64,000 nt of DNA from Fischerella sp. JS2 (GTDB lineage: Bacteria > Cyanobacteriota > Cyanobacteriia > Cyanobacteriales > Nostocaceae): assembly GCF_032393985.1 (NCBI RefSeq), contig NZ_CP135918.1, forward strand, positions 5,333,724 to 5,397,723, given 5' to 3'. The translations under genes were made by a program, and so were the position numbers. Of this stretch, positions 7,310 through 16,424 are shown one piece after another. Below the pieces are notes generated by a model. That model had not been told where the DNA came from. It saw only the letters and a list, made by a program, of their open reading frames with translations, and made no database searches. Position 1 is the stretch's first letter. Each line of letters begins with the position of its first letter.

Positions 7310-7696
7310 TTAATTTCTATTATCAGTAACAGGTATATCCTCTGAGTAATTCAAAGATTTGATTTCTGTTTGAGAATGTGTTTGTGTTACTTGCAACGCC
7401 TTTATTTGATTTGTTGCTTCCATAAGATTATGATGCAAATTTTCTATTTCATAGTTTTGTTCTTCAATTTTTCGTCTATGATGGGATAATTTTCTGATAT
7501 TTTTAATGATTGCTGGCAGCGAGACAAGTCAGCCAAACAACACACCGAATGTAAAAGTCAGCAATAGCACTAATGCCATTGATTCTTGAGCTTGCCAAGC
7601 TAAAAACTGCACCAAAACAGGGGTAGAATTTTGGAGTGCAAAAATCACGGCGGCGATAGCAATCAATAAAGCTAAAAGTGTTAGAATTCGTATCAT
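7310..7696 (-). pseudogene. LapA-domain (DUF1049) membrane protein gene with in-frame TGA
   Basis: From ATG 7696 it reads MIRILTLLALLIAIAAVIFA, then QNSTPVLVQFLAW and a second hydrophobic helix ending GVLFG. A TGA stop follows at 7531-7529 (codon 56), and the same frame goes on as LVSLPAIIKNIRKLSHHRRK with a coiled-coil tail (IEEQNYEIENLHHNLMEAT) to a TAA at 7312-7310. This is the complete LapA/DUF1049 layout: two helices plus coiled coil. The stop probably replaces TGG. LapA-type proteins help assemble envelope structures. It could make a 55-residue two-helix peptide, or be a recent pseudogene. It lies between two MscS genes on the same strand. Confidence 0.8.
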
Positions 7697-7712
7697 TAAC
7701 TCTTATTTCTCC

Positions 7713-9476
7713 TCACTTGTTTAACTGAGATGATTCACCCGACTCTGGTGTATTTCCATTGAACTGTTTAAATAGGTTATCCAAGGGAGAGAGACGAAAT
7801 CCCGGTGCTTGATAATCTTGAGACAGATAATTTTCTGGTATGGTAATTTGGTTCCCATCCCTAATAGCTGAATAATGGGGAGAGAGAATTTCAATTCCTG
7901 CTTCGTTGCATTTATCTTGAAGATTTTGGTGCAGTTGTGAATAAATAACCGCCATCAACATTGGCTTGTTAGTATAAGCGTTTAATTCATAGCTGACATA
8001 GAAATCATCTAAACTAGTTTGCAACACAAAAGGAACAGGTTCTGCTAAAATATCTTTCGTTGCTAGTGCGGCATCAATTAAAACTTGATGAACTTTGCGC
8101 CACGGTAAATCATAGCCAAGCGTTACCGTAGTATGTAAAATTAAATGATAATTAGGGTCTTGAGCAAGAGCGCTATAGTTGATAATTTGGCTAGTTAGTA
8201 CAGTTCCGTTTGGTATAGTAATTATCACATTCTTGATAGTGCGAATACGGGTTACTAACAGAGTTTTTTCCACTATATCGCCAATAGCATCGCCAATTTT
8301 AATGCGATCGCCAATTTGAAAAGCACGGGTATAAATTAGAATAGTTCCAGCGACAACGTTAGCCACCACTGCTGTAGAACCTAACGAAAACAGAATACCT
8401 AAAAATACAGATATTCCCTGAAAAGCTGGTGAACCAAATCCTGGTAAATAGGGAAAAGCCAGCACAAATGCTAAGGCGATGATTAAAAAGAATACTAATT
8501 TATATGTCGGTTCTGCCCAGTCGGGATAAAAACCGGGAAAAGATATATTTCCATTACGTAATTCTGTAAATATTGGTCTAATAATTTTCAAAACATAATA
8601 GGTGACAAAGAAAATTAATCCCAAAGCGAACAGGTTAGGAAAATAAGCTGCAAATGCTAGCCAACCTTGATAGATAGTTACAAGAAAGTAACTAATAAGT
8701 CTAGAACTAAGCTGTCTTGTCCAAGGAAAAAAGCTCAACACTAAAGAAACATAGACATATATAACCCCTAAGATTAGAATCAGGCGGAGTAACTTCACTA
8801 CTCTAGTAACAATATTGCTGACTCTAGATGCAGGTAAAAGTTCAATATCTTGAATTCTGATCGCAGGAATCCTAATTCCGCGCCAATTCTGTACCCTAGT
8901 AATAATTTTTGGAAAAATATGATTAAATATTTTCAAAAATATAAATAAACCTAGAGTAGAAAGAAAACTGTAGAGGAAACCTTTTAAAATATTATTTAAG
9001 CTACGCTCTTCTCTATACTTACTGATAGAGTCATCGATTATTTGCACATATTCTTGAGCCAATTCTTGTCTACTTTTACCTGCGGCTTTTGCATCATTAT
9101 CGGTAAGAGTAAATATTAGTTTCTCTCCTAAGACAATATTTGTAGTGTCTTGCTCGTCTAAAACTTTTAATCCATTAATACGAATAGATGGATCATTTGC
9201 TATTGTTTCGATTCTATTGGTAACTGCTTGCGATCGCTCTTGAGGAGAAAAAGAACCGACATTTTTTTTGATAATAAATAGTGTTTTATCTCCCAAAATT
9301 ACGGGAGTACCATCTATCTTACTAACAGCTTCTGGAATTTGATTACCAGTAGGATTTTCTTCTTGAGAGTAACTAACTGTCATAGTAGTGAGAAGTATAA
9401 ATAACATCACACCTATGACAACAAACCTGTGAAAAAAAACTAGATAGTTTTTATATTTATATCTATATCTTACCAT
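7713..9476 (-). CDS. MscS family mechanosensitive channel with periplasmic N-domain
   Basis: 587 residues. A signal peptide (FVVIGVMLFILLTTMTVSYS, ~18-38) precedes a periplasmic domain of about 120 residues. Transmembrane helices follow at ~165-185, ~225-255, ~265-300 and ~325-345. The MscS pore helix is ISVFLGILFSLGSTAVVANV (~355-385), and the beta domain has FQIGDRIKIGDAIGDIVEKT. The C-terminal domain ends in a polar tail. The length and extra N-terminal domain put it with the larger MscS homologues found in cyanobacteria, thought to work in osmotic or envelope stress. The LapA-like relic starts 17 bases after its stop, so the three genes may form one transcript. Confidence 0.93.
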   Translation of the reverse strand: MVRYRYKYKNYLVFFHRFVVIGVMLFILLTTMTVSYSQEENPTGNQIPEAVSKIDGTPVILGDKTLFIIKKNVGSFSPQERSQAVTNRIETIANDPSIRINGLKVLDEQDTTNIVLGEKLIFTLTDNDAKAAGKSRQELAQEYVQIIDDSISKYREERSLNNILKGFLYSFLSTLGLFIFLKIFNHIFPKIITRVQNWRGIRIPAIRIQDIELLPASRVSNIVTRVVKLLRLILILGVIYVYVSLVLSFFPWTRQLSSRLISYFLVTIYQGWLAFAAYFPNLFALGLIFFVTYYVLKIIRPIFTELRNGNISFPGFYPDWAEPTYKLVFFLIIALAFVLAFPYLPGFGSPAFQGISVFLGILFSLGSTAVVANVVAGTILIYTRAFQIGDRIKIGDAIGDIVEKTLLVTRIRTIKNVIITIPNGTVLTSQIINYSALAQDPNYHLILHTTVTLGYDLPWRKVHQVLIDAALATKDILAEPVPFVLQTSLDDFYVSYELNAYTNKPMLMAVIYSQLHQNLQDKCNEAGIEILSPHYSAIRDGNQITIPENYLSQDYQAPGFRLSPLDNLFKQFNGNTPESGESSQLNK

Positions 9477-9601
9477 AGATAGTTGATTATTTAAAAATTA
9501 TCCTACATATGATAAAAAACAAAAATTATAAACTGCTAAATGTCATATAAAAAGTTACACATAGCAATACAAATTAATATATAAATATTTTTGCAAAAGG
9601 T

Positions 9602-11467
9602 CTAATGACTAGTTTCAGATATCTTGCTAATTAATTGAATCCGCTCTAGGCGTTTAAAAATGCGAGTAATTAGTTTTGCTCCCTCTATTGGTTTGCAGAT
9701 ACAATCATCAGCGCCAGCTGCAAATATCCGATCTACAGTATCTGGTTTGACGTAAGCAGTAAGAAATACCACTGGCAGTTTACTCCAGTAAGGGTCATTA
9801 CGCACCGTCTGACATAATTCAATTCCATTTACATGAGGCATTCTTAAATCTAATACCAGTAAATCAGGAGAATACTCGGTTAGGGTTTCCCAGAAGCGAC
9901 GCGGATCTTCAAGAGTTGTCAGCTTAATTCCTTGAGGTTCTAGTAAATTCCGTATAACAGTTAACAGCTGTACATCGTCATCTACAATCATTACTTTTAC
10001 TTTACTAGCAACTATTGGTTGCAGTATTCGGCTAGCTAGCTCTAACATTTGTTTGGGAGGCATGGACTTATACAAAAAACTACGTCCACCTGCTCGCACA
10101 ACTTCTACACGGTCAGTAAAATTATTTCGGTCAGTGAAAACTAATACAGGTATTGGCGGTGTTCGGTTGGATAATTCTGCTAGTAAATTCAAGCTGTTCT
10201 TTACGCCATCAGCACAGTAAAGGTCGAGTAGCACCACGTCAGGACTTGAAGATTCTATAGCAATCCTAGCGTCAGCAACATTAATAGCAATGTCAACATG
10301 CATTCCCTGTGTTGCAGCCTCTTTAACTAATCCTTCAACTAGTTGTCTATCATTACTTACTATCAACAGCGCATTCTGCTGTTGCTCATTCAATGCTTGT
10401 TCATCCCAAGTTGAATGATTCGGAGTTTGTTCTAGTAGTTCCTGTTGCAATTCCTTTAGGAGTTCACACAAATGTTGAGACTGAACTTGGTTAATAGGCG
10501 TTTTACTTTGAAGTATAGTTTCTATTTTTTCAGCTAATAACGAAGGGCGAGCAAAACCAAAACTTCCCAATGAACCCGCCAGCTTGTGGGCTTCTTGCTC
10601 TGCATTTTGTTGCAGCCTAGAGTCCAGCATACCACCTTCTTTGAGAGCCTTACTAGCTTGCTCCAGAACAGCGATGCGTGAACCAAGCTTAGCTTGAAAA
10701 TCTTCCCGCGCTTTGGCAAAGGCTGCCGCAAAAATTTCTTGCTGCGTTGGAATTGACTCTTTTTTGCTTACCTGAGACTTTTGCTTTTTGGGATTAGGCT
10801 TGAGGCGATAGCCCAATCCGTAAACGGTTTTAATAAAATCATAGGGCGCGCCTGCTGCCTTGAGTTTCTGCCGCAAACTTTTGATATGAGATTTAATCGT
10901 GTCATCTTCTGGTGGGTCTACATCAGCAGCCCAAAGATGATCTACAATTGCACTGCGGCTAAAGGTGCGTTGGTTATTGCGTAAAAAAAGCTCTAGAATA
11001 CTAAATTCCTTTGCTGTTATATGCAATGCTTTGTCTGCATAAGTTACCTCACAACTACCAGGATTAAGGCGTAAGCTTCCCCATTCCAAAACTGGAGGTA
11101 AAGAGGAATTTCCCCGACGCCCTAAAGCACGAATGCGAGCTGATAATTCTTGAAAGTCAAAGGGTTTAACGACATAATCATCTGCTCCAGCATCTAAACC
11201 CATAACTTTATCAGTTTTGCTATCCTTTGCTGTAAGTAGCAGAATGGGCATCTGATAGCCCTCTTGTCGTAGTTGCCGACAAAGGCTAATGCCATCTAAC
11301 TTGGGTAGGATGACATCTAACAAAATTAAGTCATAGTTGCAAACAGTCACTAATTCCCAACCAGCTTCACCGTCAGCAGCAATATCTACTACATAATTTT
11401 GCTTGCTCAGAACAGCTGCCACCGCTTGAGCAAGCGAATCATCATCCTCCACCAACAGAATTCTCAT
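9602..11467 (-). CDS. RcaC-like multidomain response regulator (REC-wHTH-Hpt-REC-REC)
   Basis: 621 residues with five modules. REC1 is residues 1-118 with phospho-acceptor D51 and K101. An OmpR-type winged helix (~125-222) ends in FIKTVYGLGYRLKPNP. An Hpt domain (~238-350) has its phospho-histidine at H294 in EAHKLAGSLGSFGF. REC2 (~365-483) has D415, and REC3 (~490-613) has D540. The layout resembles RcaC, the cyanobacterial chromatic-acclimation regulator, with an added receiver. REC2 looks divergent: its conserved-lysine region reads SFLYKSMPP and the DD pair is missing. It should bind DNA and take phosphate from a hybrid kinase, but no dedicated kinase is next to it. It is followed on the left by the MscS operon, about 125 bases away. 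Confidence 0.92.
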   Translation of the reverse strand: MRILLVEDDDSLAQAVAAVLSKQNYVVDIAADGEAGWELVTVCNYDLILLDVILPKLDGISLCRQLRQEGYQMPILLLTAKDSKTDKVMGLDAGADDYVVKPFDFQELSARIRALGRRGNSSLPPVLEWGSLRLNPGSCEVTYADKALHITAKEFSILELFLRNNQRTFSRSAIVDHLWAADVDPPEDDTIKSHIKSLRQKLKAAGAPYDFIKTVYGLGYRLKPNPKKQKSQVSKKESIPTQQEIFAAAFAKAREDFQAKLGSRIAVLEQASKALKEGGMLDSRLQQNAEQEAHKLAGSLGSFGFARPSLLAEKIETILQSKTPINQVQSQHLCELLKELQQELLEQTPNHSTWDEQALNEQQQNALLIVSNDRQLVEGLVKEAATQGMHVDIAINVADARIAIESSSPDVVLLDLYCADGVKNSLNLLAELSNRTPPIPVLVFTDRNNFTDRVEVVRAGGRSFLYKSMPPKQMLELASRILQPIVASKVKVMIVDDDVQLLTVIRNLLEPQGIKLTTLEDPRRFWETLTEYSPDLLVLDLRMPHVNGIELCQTVRNDPYWSKLPVVFLTAYVKPDTVDRIFAAGADDCICKPIEGAKLITRIFKRLERIQLISKISETSH

Positions 11468-12106
11468 GAAAATGTTTGCTTCCAGAATAAGCTAAGAGCA
11501 AATGCTAGTTTGCCCAAATTTATTTTGCCTGGATAAGAGCTAGAAAAAATCTATCAAAAGCAATGCTCAGTCAATGGGCTCACATTAACCAACTATCCTT
11601 GCATAGTGTAATGGTAATCCCACTGTTATAGTTAATCGCTACAAACAATAATAGTAAAATTACATACTTATAATATTGTGCAAATTTATATTTTTTATTT
11701 GAATATATTTTTTAGATTAATAGTTTTAAATACTTACAAGTTTAATTTTAGATTAATTATATATTAAATAATAGTTAATAAATTAATCTCTATATATACT
11801 TCTTTAGACATAAGAAATAGAAGTAAAAATGAAAGAAGATCATAATGACTTTACAATAACAAAAAGAATTCCAAACATTGTGTAAAAATCACAATACTTG
11901 TTCTACATCTGTTGCTAAGTAAAGGTTACTGTCTAGGCAACTAGATATACTTTTGCTTAAAAAGTAAAGTTTTGAGCAATTTTTTGATGCTATTTTTACA
12001 TTTGTTGCTCACGAATTGTCATTTCTTTTTAAAAAGCATTTTCTACTAGAATCAAAAAAACTAAACAAAAATTAAATCATTAATTCAATCATTAGGGAGT
12101 CGGAGC
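11468..12106. other. Long AT-rich intergenic region before the ECF operon
   Basis: About 640 bases, strongly AT-rich, between two divergent transcription units. I see no ORF of note, no cobalamin, TPP or FMN riboswitch consensus box, and no repeat family shared with the rest of the window. A good ribosome-binding site (GGGAGTCGGAG) lies just before the ATG at 12107. Confidence 0.5.
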
Positions 12107-12706
12107 ATGAAAAGTGCTAATACACCCAAGTTAGTAGTAATTGCAGTACTTTGCTCGGTAATATTCTTTATTGCTCTGACACTGTTCGAGGCAATACCAG
12201 AAATTCCTGTTGATATCGACTTTAAACCATTTTTCATCCCTTTAGCATTTACTGCCCTTGTTCCTAGAAAATTTTGGCCACTTTTAGCCGTATCACTGGG
12301 AGCAATGCTAGGAGAATTTCTCCGAGATCTGCTTGAAGGTTATGAAATTGACGACCCAATTGGGGCGATCGGTTACGTAGTGGGTTTTATGATGTCAGGC
12401 TACATTGTTGGCAGTAACCCCCTAAATAAAATTCGTTTAGCGATCGCTGCAATCGTAGCAGGGTTTGTACATGCGGTAATTGAGGCTTCGTCTTTTATTA
12501 TCTTCAGTACAGAAACTTTTAATGTTGCCGTCTGGTCAGCCATCGGAAATACTATCACTGACGGTCTAATTATGGGTGTGATTCCCTTGATTTTGATCAT
12601 GCCACACCTTTACGGTCGGGTAGAGCGTTACTTTGGCTTTGCGCCTCGTGGTAAAGAACCCAATTATAAGCGAAGACGCGATCGCACTACAGTTAGTGCT
12701 TCTTAA
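12107..12706 (+). CDS. Putative ECF transporter S component
   Basis: 199 residues with five or six transmembrane helices (~10-28, ~42-60, ~85-105, ~110-130, ~145-165). The C-terminal tail is positively charged (GKEPNYKRRRDRTT). Size and topology fit an energy-coupling-factor substrate-binding subunit. It heads an operon with a fused double ATPase and an EcfT, which strongly supports the role. The substrate is not evident: I find no signature of the riboflavin, thiamine, biotin or cobalt families. An acidic loop (FLRDLLEGYEIDDP) lies between helices. The 34-base gap to the ATPase gene indicates co-transcription. Confidence 0.75.
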   Translation: MKSANTPKLVVIAVLCSVIFFIALTLFEAIPEIPVDIDFKPFFIPLAFTALVPRKFWPLLAVSLGAMLGEFLRDLLEGYEIDDPIGAIGYVVGFMMSGYIVGSNPLNKIRLAIAAIVAGFVHAVIEASSFIIFSTETFNVAVWSAIGNTITDGLIMGVIPLILIMPHLYGRVERYFGFAPRGKEPNYKRRRDRTTVSAS

Positions 12707-12739
12707 AGTTGACCAGCTTTTGTTGCAAAGGAGTAAAGA

Positions 12740-14482
12740 ATGTCGATAGTAAATGCCAAAGATTTTACATTTACCTACCCAGGGGCAGATGAAACTACCA
12801 TCGACGGTATTTCCTTCGAGATGAAGCAGGGAGAGATTATTGGTATTATTGGGCCTCTTGGAGCTGGGAAGACAACACTATGTATGGCGATCGCTGGATT
12901 TGCCCCACGGATTACCGGCGGTGAATCCTCTGGGGAACTTGAAGTAGTAGACCATCATCCACTGGATACCTCTTCAGAAGAACATGATCGGCAAGTCGGG
13001 ATGGTATTCGAGGACTACGAAGCCCAGTTGGTGCAAATAAAGGTACTAGATGAGGTAACAACACCTCTGATCGTCAACCGTGGTCTTTCTCAGCAGGAAG
13101 CTGAGGAACAAGCACGCGAACTTGTGGAAAAGGTAGGACTGGGTACTGGTCAAAATATTGAGAAAAAGCGGATCTGGGAATTGTCTGGCGGTCAACAGCA
13201 AAGACTAGCGATCGCTGCTACTCTGGCGATAGATCCCCAGCTACTCATCCTTGATAACGTCATCGATAAGCTAGACCCCAGAGGTCAAGAGCAAGTGCGT
13301 GTCATCGTCAATGAACTGTGCCGTAAAAAGACACTGGTAGTTGTTGAGCAAGATATTAATTTCCTCGCTCAATGTGCCGACAGGCTTCTAGTTTTAGTTG
13401 ACGGTAAAATCATTGCCGAAGGAACTCCACAAGAAATTTTTCGAGACAAAGACCTGCTTTCACAAGCTGACGTTGAACTGCCGGTAAGTGTGCGTGTTGC
13501 CCATTGTTTGGGACTTTCTGAGTCACCACTGACACCAGAAGAATTTAAGCAAGTGGTGGCTTTTGATTTACAGCGAGTGTTTAAGCCGTCAGTCACATCC
13601 ACTGTTCACAAAACAACTTCCTTGACAAGTGAAAACTTTGGTGAGCCGATAGTGTGCATAGAGGACGTAACGTACTGCTACTCAAGTGAAAACAAAGCGA
13701 TCGCAAACATAAACATCCAGATCCGTGCAGGCGAAATTCATGCGATCGTTGGTCACAATGGTGCAGGTAAAACCACAGTAGCTAAGCACATCGCCGGGTT
13801 GTTGCAACCGACCAAGGGTAAAGTCACTGTTTGCAACACAAACACGCGGGATAAAAGTGTTCCGGAACTAGCATTGATGGTCGGAACCGTCCTTCAGAAC
13901 CCAGATGAGCATATTAGTGAACGAACAGTCAAAGATGAGATAGCTTTCCCGCTTAAGCAGCGTCAGCACAAGAGTAATAGTTTGTTCTCACGGCAGAAAC
14001 GCTACGACGACAACCATATTGAGGAAAAGGTATCTCAAGTCTGTGAATTGGTGGGAATTGAGGAGAATTGGCTTGATTGCGACCCGACTCTACTACCGCG
14101 TGGTCAGCGTAAACTCGTTACTATTGCCTCAGCACTCGTCGTAGACCCAAAGGTGCTAATTCTCGATGAACCGACAGTTGGTTTAGGTGCGTCATCACGT
14201 CAAAAAATTGCTCAGTTACTCTCACGGCTACAAGCGTTGGGAAAAGCAGTGTTACTGATCAGCAACAACGTTGATTTTGTTTGTGAAACAGCCGACACGG
14301 TAACGGTTTTAAATCAAGGTAGAGTCGTGCTGCAAGGTTCAGTAAGTAGCGTGTTTGCCCAAGATAATTGGGAACGCTTGCAAGAGTTGCACGTAAACTT
14401 GCCGCGTGTTGCTAGGCTGGCTCAACATATCGGTATCAATGCCTTGACCTGTGACGAGCTTGTTTCAAAGCTTTGTAATTAG
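12740..14482 (+). CDS. ECF transporter ATPase, two fused NBDs (EcfA-EcfA')
   Basis: 580 residues made of two CbiO/EcfA-type nucleotide-binding domains. NBD1 (1-~245) has Walker A GPLGAGKT (K44), the canonical signature LSGGQ (148-152), and Walker B ending LILDN, where the usual catalytic Glu is Asn173. NBD2 (~305-550) has Walker A GHNGAGKT (~338-345), a divergent signature LPRGQ (~452-456) and an intact LILDEPT. Predicted head-to-tail pairing gives one consensus site (NBD2 Walker motifs with NBD1 LSGGQ) and one degenerate site. It powers uptake through EcfT (14500) and the S component (12107). The GTG/ATG spacing and the GGAG-like sequence before 12740 support the start. Confidence 0.93.
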   Translation: MSIVNAKDFTFTYPGADETTIDGISFEMKQGEIIGIIGPLGAGKTTLCMAIAGFAPRITGGESSGELEVVDHHPLDTSSEEHDRQVGMVFEDYEAQLVQIKVLDEVTTPLIVNRGLSQQEAEEQARELVEKVGLGTGQNIEKKRIWELSGGQQQRLAIAATLAIDPQLLILDNVIDKLDPRGQEQVRVIVNELCRKKTLVVVEQDINFLAQCADRLLVLVDGKIIAEGTPQEIFRDKDLLSQADVELPVSVRVAHCLGLSESPLTPEEFKQVVAFDLQRVFKPSVTSTVHKTTSLTSENFGEPIVCIEDVTYCYSSENKAIANINIQIRAGEIHAIVGHNGAGKTTVAKHIAGLLQPTKGKVTVCNTNTRDKSVPELALMVGTVLQNPDEHISERTVKDEIAFPLKQRQHKSNSLFSRQKRYDDNHIEEKVSQVCELVGIEENWLDCDPTLLPRGQRKLVTIASALVVDPKVLILDEPTVGLGASSRQKIAQLLSRLQALGKAVLLISNNVDFVCETADTVTVLNQGRVVLQGSVSSVFAQDNWERLQELHVNLPRVARLAQHIGINALTCDELVSKLCN

Positions 14483-14499
14483 CAAAAGGAGACTAATTC

Positions 14500-15279
14500 G
14501 TGGCTTCCTCAAATGTACCTGTCCTCTACCAAGATAAAGACACGGTTATTCATCGCCGTGATCCGCGTGTGAAGATTGTGTTGTTTTTTTTGCTATTTTT
14601 ATACCTGTTTTTAGCTCCAAACTGGCAATGGCTAATGGTGCTGACCATCTTGGGACTGATTCTAGCAGCAATCTCACGCACTCCTTGGAAGTGGATAGCT
14701 TTGCTATGGGCAATTCACATCCCGACCTTTTTGACTCTAATTCTCGTTCCAGCAGGTGCGGATTTATTAGCAGGGGATTTTAGCAAAGCCTTGGAAGCAG
14801 CCACCGCCGAACTGCGTCTCGTATTGGCATGGACAGCCTCAATCATCATCAGCATTTCCTTGCTTTCAACAATGGATGCCGACGAATTGACAAGAGGCTT
14901 GCGGGGATTGCGGCTTCCTGGAGTAGTTGCCTTTGCAGTTGGGTTATCATACCGATTGTTGTACACTACCCTGAGTGAAGCTTTCCGGATCGCGGATGCA
15001 ATGAGGATGAAGGGTGTTGAATTAGATCCAAGGCACTTCTTCCGCTTCATCTGGAATTCAATCAGGATGTCTCTACCGATTCTGTTTGCTGTTCTCAGAC
15101 GTGGCCCGGTACTAATGTCAGCATTAGAGATGCGAGGGTTTTTAAGGGGGCGTAGTAGTGGATTAGGAAAGCTAGACCTTGGGGATGTAGTTTTTCTCCT
15201 CATTGGTCTTATAGTATTTGGTTTAGCTGTGAGCGATCGCTTCGGCGTATTGCCTTTTTCCCTTGGCTCTGTAAAATGA
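14500..15279 (+). CDS. ECF transporter transmembrane subunit EcfT (CbiQ family)
   Basis: 259 residues from a GTG at 14500 preceded by AAAGGAG. Five or so transmembrane helices are visible (~30-65, ~70-90, ~105-125, ~155, ~235-250). The two coupling-helix motifs of EcfT are recognisable as AMRMKGV and ALEMRGF (the 'ARG'-type motifs), which dock onto the two ATPase domains. It is 17 bases after the ATPase gene. Its last codons overlap the next gene by 4 bases (ATGA), so translation of the antiporter is probably coupled to it. Confidence 0.9.
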   Translation: MASSNVPVLYQDKDTVIHRRDPRVKIVLFFLLFLYLFLAPNWQWLMVLTILGLILAAISRTPWKWIALLWAIHIPTFLTLILVPAGADLLAGDFSKALEAATAELRLVLAWTASIIISISLLSTMDADELTRGLRGLRLPGVVAFAVGLSYRLLYTTLSEAFRIADAMRMKGVELDPRHFFRFIWNSIRMSLPILFAVLRRGPVLMSALEMRGFLRGRSSGLGKLDLGDVVFLLIGLIVFGLAVSDRFGVLPFSLGSVK

Positions 15280-16268
15280 AATTATTTTTCTGGGTATTGG
15301 TTTTGGCTGCTGCTGCATGGGGGGCGCATTGGGGAGCAGACAAACTAGCTGAACCACTCAAAAAAATACGACAACAGTGGGGTTTGTCAGAAGCCGCAGG
15401 CGCTGCTTTTATTGCTCTTGCTACTGCTAGCCCAGAAGTAGGTACTAACGTTGTCAGCGCTGTTCAAGGTTTGAAAGACATTGGACTGGGTAATTTACTC
15501 GGTTCAAATATTATTTCCGTTCCGGCAATTGTTACTGTTGCCTATATCGCCTCTCGCAAACATACTAAAAATTCCAAGTCCAATCGCCGCCGTCATCATT
15601 CCATGCGGGTTAAACCAGAGGCTTTGTATGTACAAGCCTTGCCTTATCTAGGAATTATCGCATTGGCAGCCGTACTAACTCTTCCTCAGCCCTGGCGGGG
15701 GCTGCAACCTATTGACGGTTGGATTATGCTTGCAGCTTATATAGTTTATGTAGCACAAGCAATAATGCGCGATCGCCAGGATGGTCAAGCCGTACGATGG
15801 AATAAAAAAGAGATTATTGTTGCTACCTTAGGTGTTCTCCTGTTAGCTTTAGGTGCTTATTTTACAGTCACAGCAACAGAAAATATTGTTTCTTTATTAG
15901 GAATTTCCAAGCTCATAGGCGGGCTGTTTATCACCTCAACCATGAGCATTGCACCAGAAATATTTGCTACCTGGAGTGTAGCATGTAGCGGTCAAATCAC
16001 GGCTGCTACTACAAATGTCATTGCTGACAATACAGTCACTATGACACTAGCTTTCTTTCCACTGGCTCTGGTAAATTTGTCTATAGACAACTTATTGATA
16101 TTTTGCGTTAATTTAGCTTTTGTGGCATTGCTAGGGATAGTATATGCTGCCTTTATTTATTGGGGTTCTGACAAAAACAGTTTCCAGCTTTGGGAGGTGA
16201 TCACCCTCAACGGAGTCTATTTTGCTTACCTAGCTGTAATGCTTTTTGGCGTTTTAAAAGTTTTCTAG
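15276..16268 (+). CDS. Calcium/cation antiporter (CaCA family)
   Basis: 330 residues with about ten transmembrane helices in two inverted halves. The alpha-1 repeat contains ALATASPEVGTNVVSAVQGL followed by GNLLGSNI (residues ~47-85). The alpha-2 repeat contains STMSIAPEIFATWSVACSGQ and NVIADNTVT (~222-260). Both carry the acidic residue (PE) that binds the cation in Na+/Ca2+ or H+/Ca2+ exchangers. A basic cytosolic loop (KHTKNSKSNRRRHHSMR) separates the early helices. The start overlaps ecfT by 4 bases, so it belongs to the ECF operon. An antiporter in this position is unusual and suggests that the ECF system handles a cation or an ion-linked substrate (inference). Confidence 0.88.
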   Translation: MKLFFWVLVLAAAAWGAHWGADKLAEPLKKIRQQWGLSEAAGAAFIALATASPEVGTNVVSAVQGLKDIGLGNLLGSNIISVPAIVTVAYIASRKHTKNSKSNRRRHHSMRVKPEALYVQALPYLGIIALAAVLTLPQPWRGLQPIDGWIMLAAYIVYVAQAIMRDRQDGQAVRWNKKEIIVATLGVLLLALGAYFTVTATENIVSLLGISKLIGGLFITSTMSIAPEIFATWSVACSGQITAATTNVIADNTVTMTLAFFPLALVNLSIDNLLIFCVNLAFVALLGIVYAAFIYWGSDKNSFQLWEVITLNGVYFAYLAVMLFGVLKVF

Positions 16269-16424
16269 AATGAGTTCTCCAGATTATTTGTCCATAGCTT
16301 CAAAGAGTGACAGACGATTCTATAGATAGTCGGTTCTTGCATTCTAAATTTAAGAAGATATCCTATTACTCAATCAGTAAAAAATTTAATAAATCAAAAA
16401 ATTAGTGCCACATAACTGCATAAC

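Noticed and set aside
11468-12106. A riboswitch ahead of the ECF operon
   Set aside because: No cobalamin, thiamine or flavin consensus box was visible and no strong conserved fold was seen by eye. A covariance-model search would be decisive.
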